The notes: a model not told the origin generated them from the letters alone. A stretch of 64,000 nt of DNA from Ailurus styani (GCA_002007465.1 LNAC01000232.1:1655666-1719665), one strand, 5' to 3'. Shown: positions 22,970-36,364, counted from the first letter of the stretch. Made by a program: numbers and translations.

Positions 22970-23540
22970 ACTTCACCCGCCTGAAACTAAGAATCAACTT
23001 TTCAGTGTATGGATCACTGGTATGTAATAATCGACTATTATTGGTCTGTCTGTTGGTCTCTTTTTAAATCAGTTTGGAACCTCCTGGAGTTATTTTCTTG
23101 CTCTGCTGACATCAATCCCTTGTGGCAGAGGAGTTGTATATAACCGGTTTGGTTTAATCAATAGAATAATTGATAAACCAGATAAGATTTAAACTGATTA
23201 TGGCCCCAACAGAATTCCCCAGAGGCCTTGGACTCTCTTAATTTTGACATGTGTGTTGTGTACCCTGAGGATGAAGTGCAGTTTGAATTATCTGTTTTTA
23301 TTTGCTTAATGACAGGGAGGGTGTTAAAGTCAAATGTTTAATTAACCCAGCAATGGGCTGCGTTGTCACTTACACACAGCTGATTGAGATATCTCATGGA
23401 GAATACTGAATAGGAATGATAATGTGGCACTGGGACGGAAGATTGCTTTTTCAATCCATTTGCTGGGTCACTGCTTTGAATGTCTTATTGGATGAAAGGC
23501 ATTCAGCCTGGAGAAAAAATTCAGCATTTAAGTACATTTT
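22970..23540. promoter_or_regulatory. Candidate conserved non-coding element
   Basis: Repeat-free and dense in transcription-factor-like words: ATTGATAAACCAGATAAG, TTTAATTAACCC, GATATCTCATGG. No coding frame. Conservation is inferred from appearance only. Confidence 0.35.
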
Positions 23541-25224
23541 GTTCTTTTCTCCCCCTCTAGCCCCCTCCCTGCCCAGAAGTTAACTAAAACAGATATGTTC
23601 TAGGTTTAATAAGCCATTCATGTACTAGTAAGAGATCAGGGTAGTCAGTAGCCTCAAGCTACATAATTTCCTGTAGAAACGGAAAAATCCTACTAGCCTC
23701 CAAGGTATTCTAAATGTGAGCTCTTTTGTCCCTCACATGCCTTGTTCCTTGCCATTATTATGTAGTTGTCTTTGGTTACTTGTCTCTTGCCTCTTTCTGT
23801 TGTGTTTGCTGGATATGCAGCCACTCTGAGGCCATAGGCAGACCTTTTTCTCCCAGAGAAGCATATACTTCTGTGCATTTTTACTATTTCATGCTGTTGG
23901 CTTCTATTTGGTTATATCTTTGATCAAATATTATAGTGAGATTGTTGAACTAGTTAGAAAGATGAAAATGTGAAGCATAGAGATTCTTGTTCCTTTTGCT
24001 ACTTCTGTTATATAAACAATTCGTTCTTGGTATATTTTATTTTGTTGAGAGGCAGTTTGCTTTCTGTATGGACTAAAAAACCAGGCCAGGAAAGATTCTA
24101 ATAGCCCACACCATCAAAAATGCAGTCCAGGCAATTGGAGTTTTAATGACTTGCTGCCCTGACTAGCTTTAAAATCAAATGTAAAATTCTTTGGAGGCGT
24201 ATTGAGCAAAACTTAAAAAAAATTTTACCATGACTTTCCTTCTTTGTGGTTCTTATGTTCTTCCTTGTATCCCCTAAAGATCTAAACCAGGAATTTACTA
24301 ATTTTTTTTTCTTTGCTTTAGTCATTTGTATTCCAGAGAGCACAATAGGGAGAAGGATACAAGATTGATTTTTTTTATGTGTGTCCTCTTGAAAGCATAG
24401 TGTGGGGCATGATACTTGGAGGTGCGGGGGGGGGGATTTACAAAGCAATAGAAGCATGCAGCTAGTTTTCAGGCGCAGGTTGGACTTCTCCGGGTCAAGG
24501 CAGACCAGACGAGTAGCTTATCTTGAGGGACGCAAGTAATAGACCAAATATAGAGCAGCTATTTCAGGAATCATGTAGGTCATTTAATTATCCATTATGA
24601 TTGAGTGGCTAATGCTCTTTTGGCAATTACATGACCTCTGTTATTCTTGAAACCTTTCCAGGCCCTCGTGGGTCGAATGACCCACCAGTCAGTGCTTGCA
24701 GACTTCATTCCACTCAGAAGGAAAAGAGATGCTGGGAACTACTGGCATTTAGAAATGGCTATGCTTTCTTTACCGACCACTACCCAGAATGTCTTTTGTA
24801 CCGTAGTCAGTGATAGACAACTGATTTTGAAGTCAACTATTCCTTCATTGTCTTCATTGCAAGAGCAAGAGGTACACTGGTTTCCACAAGAAGGAATTGT
24901 GGTAAAACAAACCTTAATACTAAAGTTGGCTATTACCGTATTCACAGGCTCTGTGCTGCAAAAGCAAGTTCTGTGGTATTAAAACTGTTTGATCTCTGTT
25001 AAACCAGTCATCCATTATAAAACTCTGAAGTTAGTAAAGCAATTTTTTCATCCATAACACAACATGCTATTATTGATGATACTAATAGATTTTTTAAAAT
25101 AATTGATTATAATTAATTTTAATTAAATTAAATTAGCCAATTTAAATTGGCTGATCGTTATAATAATTTTTACCATTTTAGCATGATCATTTAAATTAAA
25201 AGGTCACTTTAAAATTGAGATGCT

Positions 25225-25419
25225 CAGTGCCTGGGTGGCTCAGTCATTAAGTGTCTGCCTTTGGCTCAGGTCATGATCCGGGGGTCCTGGGATCGAGCCC
25301 CGCGTCAGGTTCCCTGCTCTGCAGGAAACCTGCTTCTCCCTCTCCCACTCCCCCTGCTTGTGTTCCCTCTCTCGCTGTTTCTCTCTCTATCAAATAAACA
25401 AATAAAAAATAAATAAAAC
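25225..25419 (+). mobile_element. CAN-SINE, sense
   Basis: Head GTGCCTGGGTGGCTCAGTC, tail AAATAAACAAATAAAAAATAAA. The 9-bp duplication TGAGATGCT lies at 25216-25224 and 25420-25428. Confidence 0.95.
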
Positions 25420-27708
25420 TGAGATGCTGATCCGAGATTGAATAATTCTGGAACACATTTGGATTGTTTCTCACTTGTTTTTTCTTTAGTCAACAAAGAA
25501 TCATTAATATTTCCAAAGGAAACTTTACTTCTGCTAAATGATAGTAAAAGTTACTTTTTAAAATTTTAGTGACTTTTCAAGTAATTCTGAGAAAAGGAAA
25601 TACAGATTCGTTGTGATTCTTTAGATTATGAACAGTTATAGTGTAGAAAGGAATGGCATAAATGATTTGTAGGATTTGTCAGGAATGCATAAACAAAATT
25701 CTGTATACTTAGCAAAATGGAAGATTTAACGTATATAACCATTCTCTAGTATTCCAATAATTTAAGACCGTAGGCTTAAGAGAAATAATTTTGTTAGAAT
25801 AACAAATATATCCTTTAAGTAGAAATCATTTGTGTTGTCATAGAAAACAAATCTGTTGGAGAAAAAGAAAACTATTTTTAAATTTGTTATACATCAAAGA
25901 GCATTATTAAACAACTACAACAAACCTACAAGGTTGTTTATTCCTGGGACAGTAAAATTAGCCATCTTTCCAAATAAATTTGTTAAACTATTCCTGGTAG
26001 AACTCCCAAGTTAATCTGTTTTGGTTTTATTTTCATTTTGTTGTTTGGTAATATTAACAAATGAAAAATTGAAGACATGATTTGGTATTTATAACCTTTG
26101 ACCCCCAGAAATAGCAGCCTTCTCACTTAAATTTTAAATCCTCCAGGCCAGTACTACCTTGGTGGCTGTCTACTTAGAGGCTATGAGAATGCAGTCAGTG
26201 TAATTGATATTAGCTATTTTCTATTGAAAAGCATATTTTCCCTCATTGTAGTTTTTTAAGCCTCTGTAGTGGAGATGAGCAGAAAATGAGAAAGCCAAAT
26301 TTATAGTAAACGCAAAAGTTACAGCTTAAAGTCAAGTATCCTGAATAAGGAGTGTAGTTAGTCTCTTTGGCATTTTAAGAAGAGAGCAAGGGATACAAAG
26401 CAAAGTGTGATTTTTGATTTCTTGTTGATACGTTGCAGTTCTTTAAGGCATATCCTTCAAGGCCTATGTTGGACCATGTTTTCCACTCTTGGGAACCAAA
26501 AGTCTATTTAAGTCTATGTAAGAGGAGATGATATTTGTAATTTTAAAGACCTGAAAATTCATGAAGACTTTGTATAATTAGTGGAAAAGTCCAAAGGATA
26601 GTAAGCCCACAAAATAATAATTTTTTAATAATAAAAAAAGGAGAGTGATTAGACTAGGGACAGTTCACAATTGAAATACACACCTAAACACAGATCTTAA
26701 CCTAGTCCAATCTGGTTTTCAGAAATTTACTTATTTATGTAGAATGATTTCATTTTTACTCCACCATAGGTAGATGTTGGGGTTATTGTAGTTTATCAAC
26801 TTTAAAGGAGCCTTTAATTTTTTTCATGACATCAAATTGTAATAAAATAGGAACACTAAATCAGGGAAGATACCCAAGGTGACGAAAGTCATTTAGCAGA
26901 AAAAAATCAGGAGCAAGGATGACAGAAATAACTCATCTGCAGAGAAGAAGGATTTTGGCATACATCCTAAGGGGTTCTGTAGTTCTCAGCCCCATTTTGA
27001 GAAATCAAAAAGATCTACAGAATGCAGATGTCTTCGAGTTACAAAAATAACCAGATGTCCTTATTAGTAGAAGCAAATGTTTGCCTCTTAATTCACACAA
27101 ACTATATGCAGAGGATCTCTGGATGAAATATTGTATAAATAAGGCAGGAAAAAAAAATTGTGGCATGAAAGACTCTGTCCTAAACACCTAATCATAACGG
27201 TAATATCTTCAAAAGGAAAAAAAACATTCTTTAAGATTCATGTAGATTTAAAGGTAAGAGAGGCGAATTAAGCTAGTTACACTTTGTTCACATGTTAGGT
27301 AAATTTGGTTTTTTATTATGTGTGTCTTTTAATCCCAAATATCCTTGGTGAATTTTTGTTTTACCATGCTTTTTAGCTACTTTGTACATTGTCAGTTGTA
27401 TTTTAAACAGTGAAAGCATATGAAACTCCTTTTTTCCCCTGAATGAATGATAGTTACCTTAGTTCTCTCAAGAAAAACAATCTGCAGTAGTATGTAAATG
27501 CCCCCTAGCAAGCCTCTTGGGATTTTTAAAATACTAAGCCACATTGTTACAAATAGAAGTGGTTTGGTGACCTCACTGGGATGTTAAGTGGAATAATATA
27601 TATATAAAAATCTACTTGAAAGGACAGGTAGTTTTTTGTTTTTAAATCAAGCCTTTGGAATCAAAAACCTTTAGAGTTTAAATAGACTATGACTTCTGAT
27701 GTGGAGCA

Positions 27709-27908
27709 CTTTTTTTTTTAAGATTTTATTTATTTATTTGACACAGAGAAAGAGAGATCACAAGTAGGCAGAGAGGCAGGCAGAGAGAGAGGAGGAAGCA
27801 GGCTCCCTGCTGAGCAGAGAGCCCGACATGGGGCTCCATCCCAGGACCCTGAAATCATGACCCAAGCCAAAGGCAGAGGCTTTAATCCACTGAGGCACCC
27901 AGGCGCCC
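27709..27908 (-). mobile_element. CAN-SINE, antisense, GTAGGCAGAG type
   Basis: Full-length. CTGATGTGGAGCA lies at 27696-27708 and 27908-27920. Confidence 0.95.
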
Positions 27909-28906
27909 TGATGTGGAGCATATTAACATAATTACAAACTCTTTTATATACTCACAGTCATTCCTAAATTGATATTCAAATCTTTGATTAAGTCACAAAG
28001 CTGAATGTGCTCAAATGCTGTGTGGTATATCTCCTATTCATGAAACAACTTACCTTTTTTTAATTCCCATATGTATTGACAGAAATTTGTCCTTCTCCTA
28101 TAGTTACACCTATACTTTTAATGGCGAAGTATTAAACTGCTATATTATGATATATTCTACAACTTGAAAGTTAACAAAAGCATGTTTGCTGCTCCTTCAT
28201 GCCCTTGCCTTGTCACTCCTTGGTGCAGCTCCGTCTCTTCCATCCTTCTTATCAGAGTATCTCAGTGCTTAGTTGAGCTTGTTTATCTTAAAAGAGCAGG
28301 AGGCAGGCTTTTAGGGAGTAAGCTACATGTTCCAGTATAACAGGCACCAATGCTGTTTGACTTGAAAAACATTTGATCTCTTACATTAACAGCCCATGTC
28401 ACTGTAATAGAGACTACAGCTGGGCTGTTGTTCAGTTCTCTGTTATTTTAGCTTTGAAATAACTCTTAGTGCTGCTCCAAAATCTCCGTGTTTAAAATTG
28501 TATATTGGCTGTCCCCCCAGGACTCGTAAGTAAACAAGGTGATATGTGTGGCCAGAGGGAGCATATTTTGTTAGCTTTGTTTTAAATAAGAACCTTCCCT
28601 ATCTAAAGGTGGTTTTTGTCTGATCCCTGATGGTGTGCTGCATGACTTTGCTTGTGTAAATTTGTAGATGTCGCAGTATTTTAAAGCAGATTTTTATTAC
28701 TAATGTGTGAGCTCAGTAACTATTAATTATGGACTTTTTTTTTTCCTCAAATAATGAAGTATTTAGTTTTTCTCACCAAGCTTAACTTAAGATATCCTGA
28801 ATGATTTCCCTAAGTAGAGCAGTTTATATAGCAGCTGTTGAAAATGGGCAGGCAAGAATTTAAGGGGTATGTTTGTTAGACTTAAGTATTACTTAGCTTT
28901 ATTTTT

Positions 28907-29107
28907 TTTTTTGAAGATTTTATTTATTTATTTGACACAGAGAGAGAGAGATCAGATCACAGCTAGGCAGAGAGGCAGGCAGAGAGAGAGGAGGAAGCAG
29001 GCTCCCTGCCGAGCAGAGAGCCCAATGTGGGCCTCGATCCCAGGACCCTGGGATCATGACCTGAGCCGAAGGCAGCGGCTTTAACCCACTGAGCCACCCA
29101 GGCGCCC
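28907..29107 (-). mobile_element. CAN-SINE, antisense, young
   Basis: Full-length; the 17-bp duplication TACTTAGCTTTATTTTT lies at 28890-28906 and 29108-29124. The perfect duplication and intact head (CACCCAGGCGCC) suggest a recent insertion. Confidence 0.96.
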
Positions 29108-29789
29108 TACTTAGCTTTATTTTTAAATATTCAGTTATTGGTAATTGCTGTGCCAGGAATATTTTGACAGTTGGAATCAAGGTAGCAGTATTTAAAGAAC
29201 AGAAAATAAAATTTGTAAAATCGGGTTGCTGCTTTCTTCCTTTTTTAGAGTATCTCTTATTTTAATAGTGATAGAATGGCAGCTTATTATAGTAGTGGTG
29301 GAATGACAACAATTTTATTCCTTCCCTTCTTCCTTTGTCTATTTTTAAGAACCTAGTTTGTTTTCCTATTCTAATTCTTTTTTCATATGCTGTAACGCTG
29401 CCAAGCCACCCAGCACTTTCTTTGAATTTAACCTAAAATACATACATCAGCTAGCACAAGTATAATTGGTTGAAAGGCAGCCATCTATCTGGGGAGTTCT
29501 CCTAAATACTGAATGTGTCATGTGCTTTGACATGAAATATTTGTAATATCTCTGAATACAGAAAGCACTTTCTGTGTTAGCTGTAGGTGTTAAAGCAGTA
29601 GTGTGTTTTAAGAATGTGTGCAGTGCAAATTCTGGCTTGTGAGGTAATGACAAGTGTTTGCCTGCATAGACAATATATTTTTCCCCCTGAGGTCCCCACA
29701 CACCTAGTTTCCCTTAAGCTCATCATCTCTGTCAGGTTAATCAATAGGCACCGTATGGCAGAGGGTCAGTAATCAGTGTCATCATGCCT

Positions 29790-30260
29790 TTAAATCGTGT
29801 TGAAAATTTGCTTAAAGCCTGGGCCAATTAACATCGAGATGATGAATGGATGGGAAGATGGGAAGAGCCTGACGCTCAGGGGCTTTGTGAGGAGGAGATG
29901 CTCAGCTGTTGAGCAGCAGACACCAGCGAATAAAATCAGCCATTCATGTGAGCTCAGTCCACCCACTCTTAATGATAATGTCAATCTAGCAAAATATATA
30001 CACATTGGAGTTGTCACGAGTTCATAAATCAAAGGAGTTTGTCAAAGGCATTCAGATTAACGAGGCAGCAGCAATAACAAGTCAAATTTGCATAGAGAAT
30101 TGCTCGAATCTCAGTAAATTATGATCCTGTTTTTCATTTGATTATTTGCTAATGTCTCAAGAGGGAGAATGATTATATTAGCATGCAAAATCTACTCCAG
30201 AAGTAGAAATCTGAAGTATAGACGACCAGCACACTATGACAATTAATCAGTTTCTGCATA
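29790..30260. promoter_or_regulatory. Candidate conserved enhancer-like block
   Basis: Repeat-free. It contains a perfect POU octamer ATTTGCAT (30086-30093) and homeodomain-type words (CAATTAACATCG, AGATTAACGAGG, CAATTAATCAG). Both strands have short open frames, which look like chance. Regulatory role is inference. Confidence 0.42.
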
Positions 30261-31974
30261 CTAGCATAAATGCACAAGGCCCAGAAATGAACTTCCTTTT
30301 TATTATTATTTCTCCTTGCTACTGATCCAAATGGTTCAGCTTGACAGAGACTTTATATTGCTTTAACAGTGTTCTGAATTGTGCCTGCAGGCAAGACATA
30401 GTTATGCAGCTATAACCAACCTATCCATCTGCCAACCAGATTGGAATTCTCCTATCCAAGGCTTCCATTAACCCCCACTGACAGCTCCAAACAGGATTAA
30501 GAATTTGGAAGCATAAAAAATAGTTGTTCTTTGCAAATATACACAGTCCCTTTGCATTTTGAGAAAAGCTGCATCTGTAGTGTTTTATAATTAGTGGACA
30601 GTGTTTATAATTAGTCGGACAGTGTAGCAGGAGAAAAAATCTAGTTGGTTTTGTTGTTGTTGTTGTTGTTTTGGACTTCTGTCATAGAAAGTAAGGCAGT
30701 ACTAATGGAAGTCCTGTGTGTTTGGTTGTCTGAGAGTGCTTTCCATTATATCTGGTTCCTAGCACTGTGCTTGGATTGGTATATTGCTAGAAAATACCAC
30801 TTCTTGAAAGCTTCAACTGGTAGATCTTGTTGAAGTTTAGCAAGGTAGGGAGGCTTTGATGTGGTTGTGGTTTAATCGAGTATGTCAAATGATAAACGTA
30901 CTAGAGAAGCAGTGTGCATGAAAACATGCCAGAGAATATTATCTTATGAGGACACTTCAGGTCCTCCCTAAAACTGGTCCTTGAATAGGATTCTTTAGTC
31001 AGCTACAGAACTTATATGACCTGTTTTTTTTCCCCATCGATTCCTAGAAGGATTAATTAGAATTTGTTTAGATACACACAGAGTATTTTATTTATGTCAC
31101 CTTTCACTGAAGAGTTTAAATGATTTTTATTCCTGTAGTTAAATTACCTTTAACTTTGTAAAAGAATAATTGCTCCTATTTTTGGGAATTGCAAAATTAT
31201 ATTATATTGCAAATATTATATATTTGGAGGCTATAATTAGCTTCAAATGATATGTTAGTGGAAAAATATTAATTCAATTACTAATTTACCAGTCATGCCT
31301 ATTGTATGATGTTTGCAACTAGCTATTAGAAATTTGATTTTGTCTAGATTTTTTTCTTCATGTGGTTGTCATTCTACATGATGATAATCAAATGACTCCA
31401 TTTTTTTAAATGTGTTCAAAGTCAGAGTTATAATTCACCACAGTTTACCCACTTAACTAATATAATTTTTCTGGTTACAGAATCCTTTGAATTTTCTCAA
31501 TGAGGAATGTAGCATATGTGGAAAGTGTTACTTTTAGTGTAGGAGCTGATTACTTTATTTATAATAGGTGTCTATTCAGACAGGCTCAGGCTCTGTTGCA
31601 CCATCCAACCTTGAGCAAGATGCTTATTCAAAGATTATGATAAGTCATTATGAGTGGCTTGACTTTTCATCACTGTGTAAATTAGTTTAGTTTTTCATTT
31701 GATTATATAATCAACTCTTGATTATCCATGTCATCAGGAGTTGTGTGTTCAAATAGATAACTGAAAACAGTAAATAAGCCACTTACTAGGTCATGGAGAA
31801 TATTGCCCTAGCCATAAACCTGCTGTGTGCTATCATCAAAATCTGTCTACTTCTTGTTTTAGACACCCAAAACACCAAAAAACAAAACCCCAAAACCCAA
31901 ACAAACAAAAACAAAAAACCCAGCTCTGAAGAGTCAGGAATGCTTTGCTTATCTGCAGAAGAACTTTTCTTTCT

Positions 31975-32165
31975 TGATCAAGGGTTGGCAAACTTTAACT
32001 ATAAAGGATCAGACAGTAAACATTTGAGGCTTCGGGGGCCATAGAATCTCTGTCATGATTACTCATCTTTGCCACTGTAGTACACAGGTTGCCAGAGATG
32101 AAAGGCAAATGAGTGGAGGTCGCTAAGTTTCATTAAAATGCTATTTGTAAAAACTCTATTTGGAG
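31975..32165 (+). mobile_element. hAT-type DNA transposon remnant (MER/Charlie-like)
   Basis: AGGGTTGGCAAACTTTAACT, GGATCAGACAGTAAACATTT, GGCTTCGGGGGCCATAGAAT and TCTCTGTCATGATTACTCA follow in the order of a common old non-autonomous hAT element. The right end is lost. Family named from memory. Confidence 0.6.
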
Positions 32166-32864
32166 CAACAGCTTACTATAAGTTGTCATACTGGCATTAT
32201 AAGTGATGGGACAGTAGGACTGTAGTTGGGCTGTCACTTTGAAGCTTTTCTGCTTTGAAAACCTTTTTTAAAGCTGGCTGGACAGTGTGGGTATAGGGCT
32301 TCAATTATTTATTAAGCACTTATCCATATATTATGTAATGTGTTGTGAAACAGAGGGAGCCACAAAGACTTTACCCAAAAAAGCTTTCAATGTTATTGGG
32401 TAGTTGAGAGTAACATGCATTTATCTAATTAAGTCCTAAATTGTGTGGGCCAAGATAAAAATGTTAAGGAATTTCCAGTAGAGAAAGATGGAATAGATAT
32501 ATGGTTTCTTAGAGAACATGACATTTGAAACTCATTTCAAGAATGGGTGGGACTTGAATCGATTAGAATTTTTTCTTGTGTTTTTATAATTGTTGAGTGA
32601 ATGACACTAAAATTAAGGATCCTTCCAGCCTGAAAATGTTGAGATTATATTACATGTTTATAAGGCTATGAAGAGACTTGCTTAACTAGGGCAGAAAATG
32701 TTTGCTGACGGAAATAACTTGATGTCATATAGTAGAAAATTCTGGAAGGTCTTGGAGTCCAGGCCTAAAACTTTATATTTTATTTCATAGGAATAAAGAG
32801 GGTCATGTAAAGTTTTTGAGGGAAAAAGACCATCATGGCATTAGTGGTATTTAAGAAAGATTAA

Positions 32865-33830
32865 TCTGGCAACAGCATTCAATCAAACAAACACTTAAAA
32901 AACTCACCTTATGTTCTCAAACTTTGTGCTGAGCCATTGGAAAATGTAGATGAAAAAGAAACTGGCCCCACCCAGAAGGAATTTTATAGTGCGGAGTAGG
33001 AGTGGGAAGCTTGTTCAGAGAGAGAGATAATGTAGAGAGATATAAAGCATAAGTGCCAAAATAGAAATAAGTGCTAGTTCAGAGTAATCACTTCCAGCTG
33101 GGGGTTAGTGGGGTGGGAGCAGGGAGAAGAAGGGATAGGCATAGGCTTCTCAGACAAGGTGGTATTTTAGTTGACTCTTGAATCAGGATTGTAATGATGA
33201 AGAGATCAGGAAAGGAGTCTATTTTTTTTTTAAGATTTATTTATTTATTAGAGAGAGAGAGAACAAGCGGGCAGGGGGAGGGGCAAAAGGAGAATCTTAA
33301 GCAGACTCCCCGCTGAGCACGGAACCTGATGTGAGGCCCAGTCTCAGGACCCTGAGATCACCCCCTTGCCAAAACCAAGAGTCGGATACTTAACCGACGA
33401 AGCCACCCAGGCGCCCCAGGAAAGGAGTCTATTACACACTGAGGGAATAGAAAATAGGAATAGCACAAGCACAGGGATGAAAAAGTGCTTTTCATACTTT
33501 GAAGAATGATAAAATAATGTAATGTAAGTGGTTCCAGAGACTGATGGAAAGGTGAAATGGCCAGATTGTGGTTGCTATACTAAGAGGTTTGGACTTAATC
33601 CTGTAGGTGACAGAGAGCTATAAAAGGGTTTTGGGCAGGGTGTGTGGTAGGGTGAGGTAAATGTCTTTTTAGAACATGGTTCTGACAAGTAGTGTATAGA
33701 ATGGATCACATATGGATTTAGGCAAGGGTGTCAGAAGGCTATCTCAATAGTAATAGCATTGGTAATAGGTGTTCGTGGTCTAGACTAGAGTAGTGGTTAT
33801 GGAAATACAAACCGAGGATTAGATCTCTTA
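32865..33830 (+). repeat. Ancient LINE-like repeat (L2-like), split by a CAN-SINE
   Basis: Phrases such as AAACTGGCCCCACCCAGAAGG, AGGTTTGGACTTAATCCTGT and GGTGACAGAGAGCTATAAAAGGGTTTTGGGCAG follow the order of an old mammalian repeat also seen at 5600-6000. The CAN-SINE at 33224-33416 interrupts it. Confidence 0.5.
33224..33416 (-). mobile_element. CAN-SINE, antisense
   Basis: The 17-bp duplication CAGGAAAGGAGTCTATT lies at 33207-33223 and 33417-33433. The body is unusual (CAAGCGGGCAGGGGGAGGGG, and an extra TCTTAA before GCAGACTCCCC). Confidence 0.95.
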
Positions 33831-34639
33831 AAATAGATGATTGATAGGAAAATTGGTTAGATACATTCCAAGGAAAAAGGTGGCAGGGCGGGGGGGAGGA
33901 TGAGTAAAAATTGGCTGAGCATTTAAATTTAGGATGGAAAGAAAAGTTGGGAGGGAAGGAGGCAGGCTAGGATGGGTAAGAATGGTAAAAGATTGCTACA
34001 AATTTGGACATGTTGATTTTGAAACCATTTATTTAAATTTATCATCTGAATACTTTCTTTGAGGTGATTTCTTTATCTTTTTCATTCACCCCCAGGTTAC
34101 ATCTGGAAACATTTTATCCAGAATATATCCCTGAGATCTAATGCACAAGCTTTAGCATTATTTTACTTTATTGACTTTTTCCTATCCAAACATCTGTTAC
34201 TATGTCTATAGGTGTTACAAACCAAATGCTTCCAGTTTGAAGTAAAATTCAAAGTTGTCTGCCAGACTTTTAGTCTGCCTCTTTTAATTCTAAACTAGTA
34301 AATGCTGGGCTAAGAGAGAAATATTTGAGTTGATATGAAAGGTAACAAATTATGTAGTATCTTTTTCAGAAATATTTTAATATGAAGCTACTATTTATAT
34401 CATATTATTTCTCCCAGACTACAGATATATTCTGCAAATGTATTTACTCTAACGAAATGTTTAATCTGAGTGTTGCAAATGAGTTGTTCAAAGCAGTCTG
34501 GTTTTTCTAATTGGGTTAAGTGGTAGAATATAACTTTTATTATTTATATTTAAGGGAATTTCCCCCCAAAATTTATTTTACATTTATCTGACTTCTATTT
34601 TTCCATTTTAAAAGTATTTTCTTCTAGGTTTCATCTATT

Positions 34640-34925
34640 TTACTTGTTATTTTTTATTTTTACATAATTTCAGATTTACAGAACAGTTGAAAGAATAGTG
34701 CAAAGAACCCCCTTATACTGTTCATATAGATTCTCCATATGTTAACATGTTACCGAATTTGCTCAATTTATACATACATATATATGCTCACATCCATTTA
34801 CTTACTTTTTTTCTGAACCATTTGCAAGTTACAGACATAATGTCCTTTTACCAACATACCAAACATTCTGTGTTTCCTATAAACAAGGACAGTCTTTTAA
34901 ATAACCGTAGTACAAATTTATCAAA
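34640..34925 (-). mobile_element. Old L1-type repeat, parts resuming at 35523-35671 and to about 36830
   Basis: TTTCAGATTTACAGAACAGTTG, GAACCATTTGCAAGTTACAGA and AACAAGGACAGTCTTTTAAATAACC follow a common old L1-associated repeat. Its next parts (CAGATTTTCCCAGTTGTTCC, TTGTCATGTCTCTTTAGTTTCC) appear after the L1 at 34926-35522 and after the SINEs at 35672, 36164 and 36471. Orientation is from memory. Confidence 0.6.
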
Positions 34926-35522
34926 ATGAGGAAGTTGAATGTATAAACAAATGGTGGTACAGCCATATAGTGATACTACTTGGCAATAAAAAGGAAAGGA
35001 CTACTAGGGTGCCTGGGTGGCTCAGTAAGTTAAGCATCCAACTCTTGATTTCAGCCCAGGTCATGATCTTAGGGTTATGAGATCAAGCCCCATGTCAGGC
35101 TCTGTGCTCAGTGCAGAGTCTGTTTGTCCCTTCCGCTGCTGCACACTGCAGTCAGTCTCTCTAAAATAAATAAATAAAATATTTTTTTAAAAAAGAAAAT
35201 GACCACTGATAAATGCAACAACACAAATGGATCTCCAATGTATTAAGCTACGTAGAAAAAGACTTTAAAAATTATATACTCTATGATTCCATTTTGTGAC
35301 ATTTCGGAAAGGATAAAATTATATAAAAAGATTAAAAAAAATCTGATGAGAGAAAGGGATTGACTGTAAAGGGGCAGTGCAAGAGAATTTGGGAAAGGAT
35401 GAATTGCTTTACATCTTGATTATGGTGGTAGTTACATAACTGTATGCTTTTCGCCAAAGCTCATATATAATTGTACACCACAGAACAAGTGAATTTTTCT
35501 ATATGAAAATTTTAAAAGTGGG
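34926..35522 (+). mobile_element. L1 3' end, sense, inserted in an older repeat
   Basis: ATGGTGGTACAGCCATATAG, TGGCAATAAAAAGGAAAGGA, then AACACAAATGGATCTCCAATG and CTTGATTATGGTGGTAGTTACATAACTG, the usual L1 3' UTR order, ending near GAAAATTTTAAAAGTGG. A CAN-SINE (35008-35205) lies inside. Confidence 0.7.
35008..35205 (+). mobile_element. CAN-SINE, sense, old
   Basis: Head AGGGTGCCTGGGTGGCTCAG, body GCACACTGCAGTCAGTCTCTC, tail AAATAAATAAATAAAATA. Diverged; no convincing duplication. Confidence 0.9.
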
Positions 35523-35671
35523 GGAACAGTCAGGAAATTAACATCGATGCAATGTTATTAGCTCATCTATAGAGCTTACTCAGATTTTCCCAGTTGTTCC
35601 AATAATGTCCTTTATACCATTATGTCATGATGCCCACCCAATAGTTAACCATCAAAATCAAATGAAATTGG

Positions 35672-35862
35672 AGGGCGCCTGGGTGGCTCCGTGGGTTAAA
35701 GCCTCTGCCTTCGGCTCAGGTCATGATCTCAGGGTCCTGGGATCGAGGCCCGCATCAGGCTCCCTGCTCAGCGGGGAGTCTGCTTCCCCCCCCCTCTCTG
35801 CCTGCCTCTCTGCCTCCTTGTGATCTCCCTCCCTCTGTGAAATAAATAAAATCTTTAAAAAA
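35672..35862 (+). mobile_element. CAN-SINE, sense, young type
   Basis: Head GGGCGCCTGGGTGGCTC; the body is the complement of the AAGGAGGCAGAGAGG type. The 18-bp duplication AAAATCAAATGAAATTGG lies at 35654-35671 and 35863-35880 without mismatch. A diverged copy of the same target without the SINE lies near 37220. Confidence 0.96.
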
Positions 35863-36163
35863 AAAATCAAATGAAATTGGGGATCAGGGGGAAGAAAATT
35901 GTAGGTATGGCCTAGAGAGGCACTACTCATCCTGTTAGGTGCAGATCACTATTCTTCTACTATGTAATTCTGTTTAGAGAAGTTTACCATCAATTTTGCT
36001 TTAACCCCCAAAATAATCTCAGATCACAGTTGCATTTAGTTGTCATGTCTCTTTAGTTTCCTTTCACCTAAAACAGATCCTTAGTCTTTCTTTGTATTCC
36101 ATGACTCCGACATTTTTTGTTAAGTACAGACTAGTAATTTGGGTTAGTCTAATGTTTTCTTAT

Positions 36164-36364
36164 TTATTTATTTATTTATTTATTTATTTGACAGAGAGAG
36201 AGAGAGATTACAAATAGGCAGAGAGGCAGGCAGAGAAACAGGGAGAGGAAGAAGCAGGCTCCCTGCTGAGCAGAGAGCCTGATGCGGGCCTCGATCCCAC
36301 GACGCTGAGATCATGACCTGAGCCGAAAGCAGAGGCTTTAACCCACTGAGCCACCCAGGTGCCC
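36164..36364 (-). mobile_element. CAN-SINE, antisense
   Basis: The 17-bp duplication GTCTAATGTTTTCTTAT lies at 36147-36163 and 36365-36381. Long (TTTA)n tail. Confidence 0.96.

Noticed and set aside
24426..24436. Run of ten G as a G-quadruplex or regulatory site
   Set aside because: A single short run without partner G tracts nearby; more likely a simple homopolymer.
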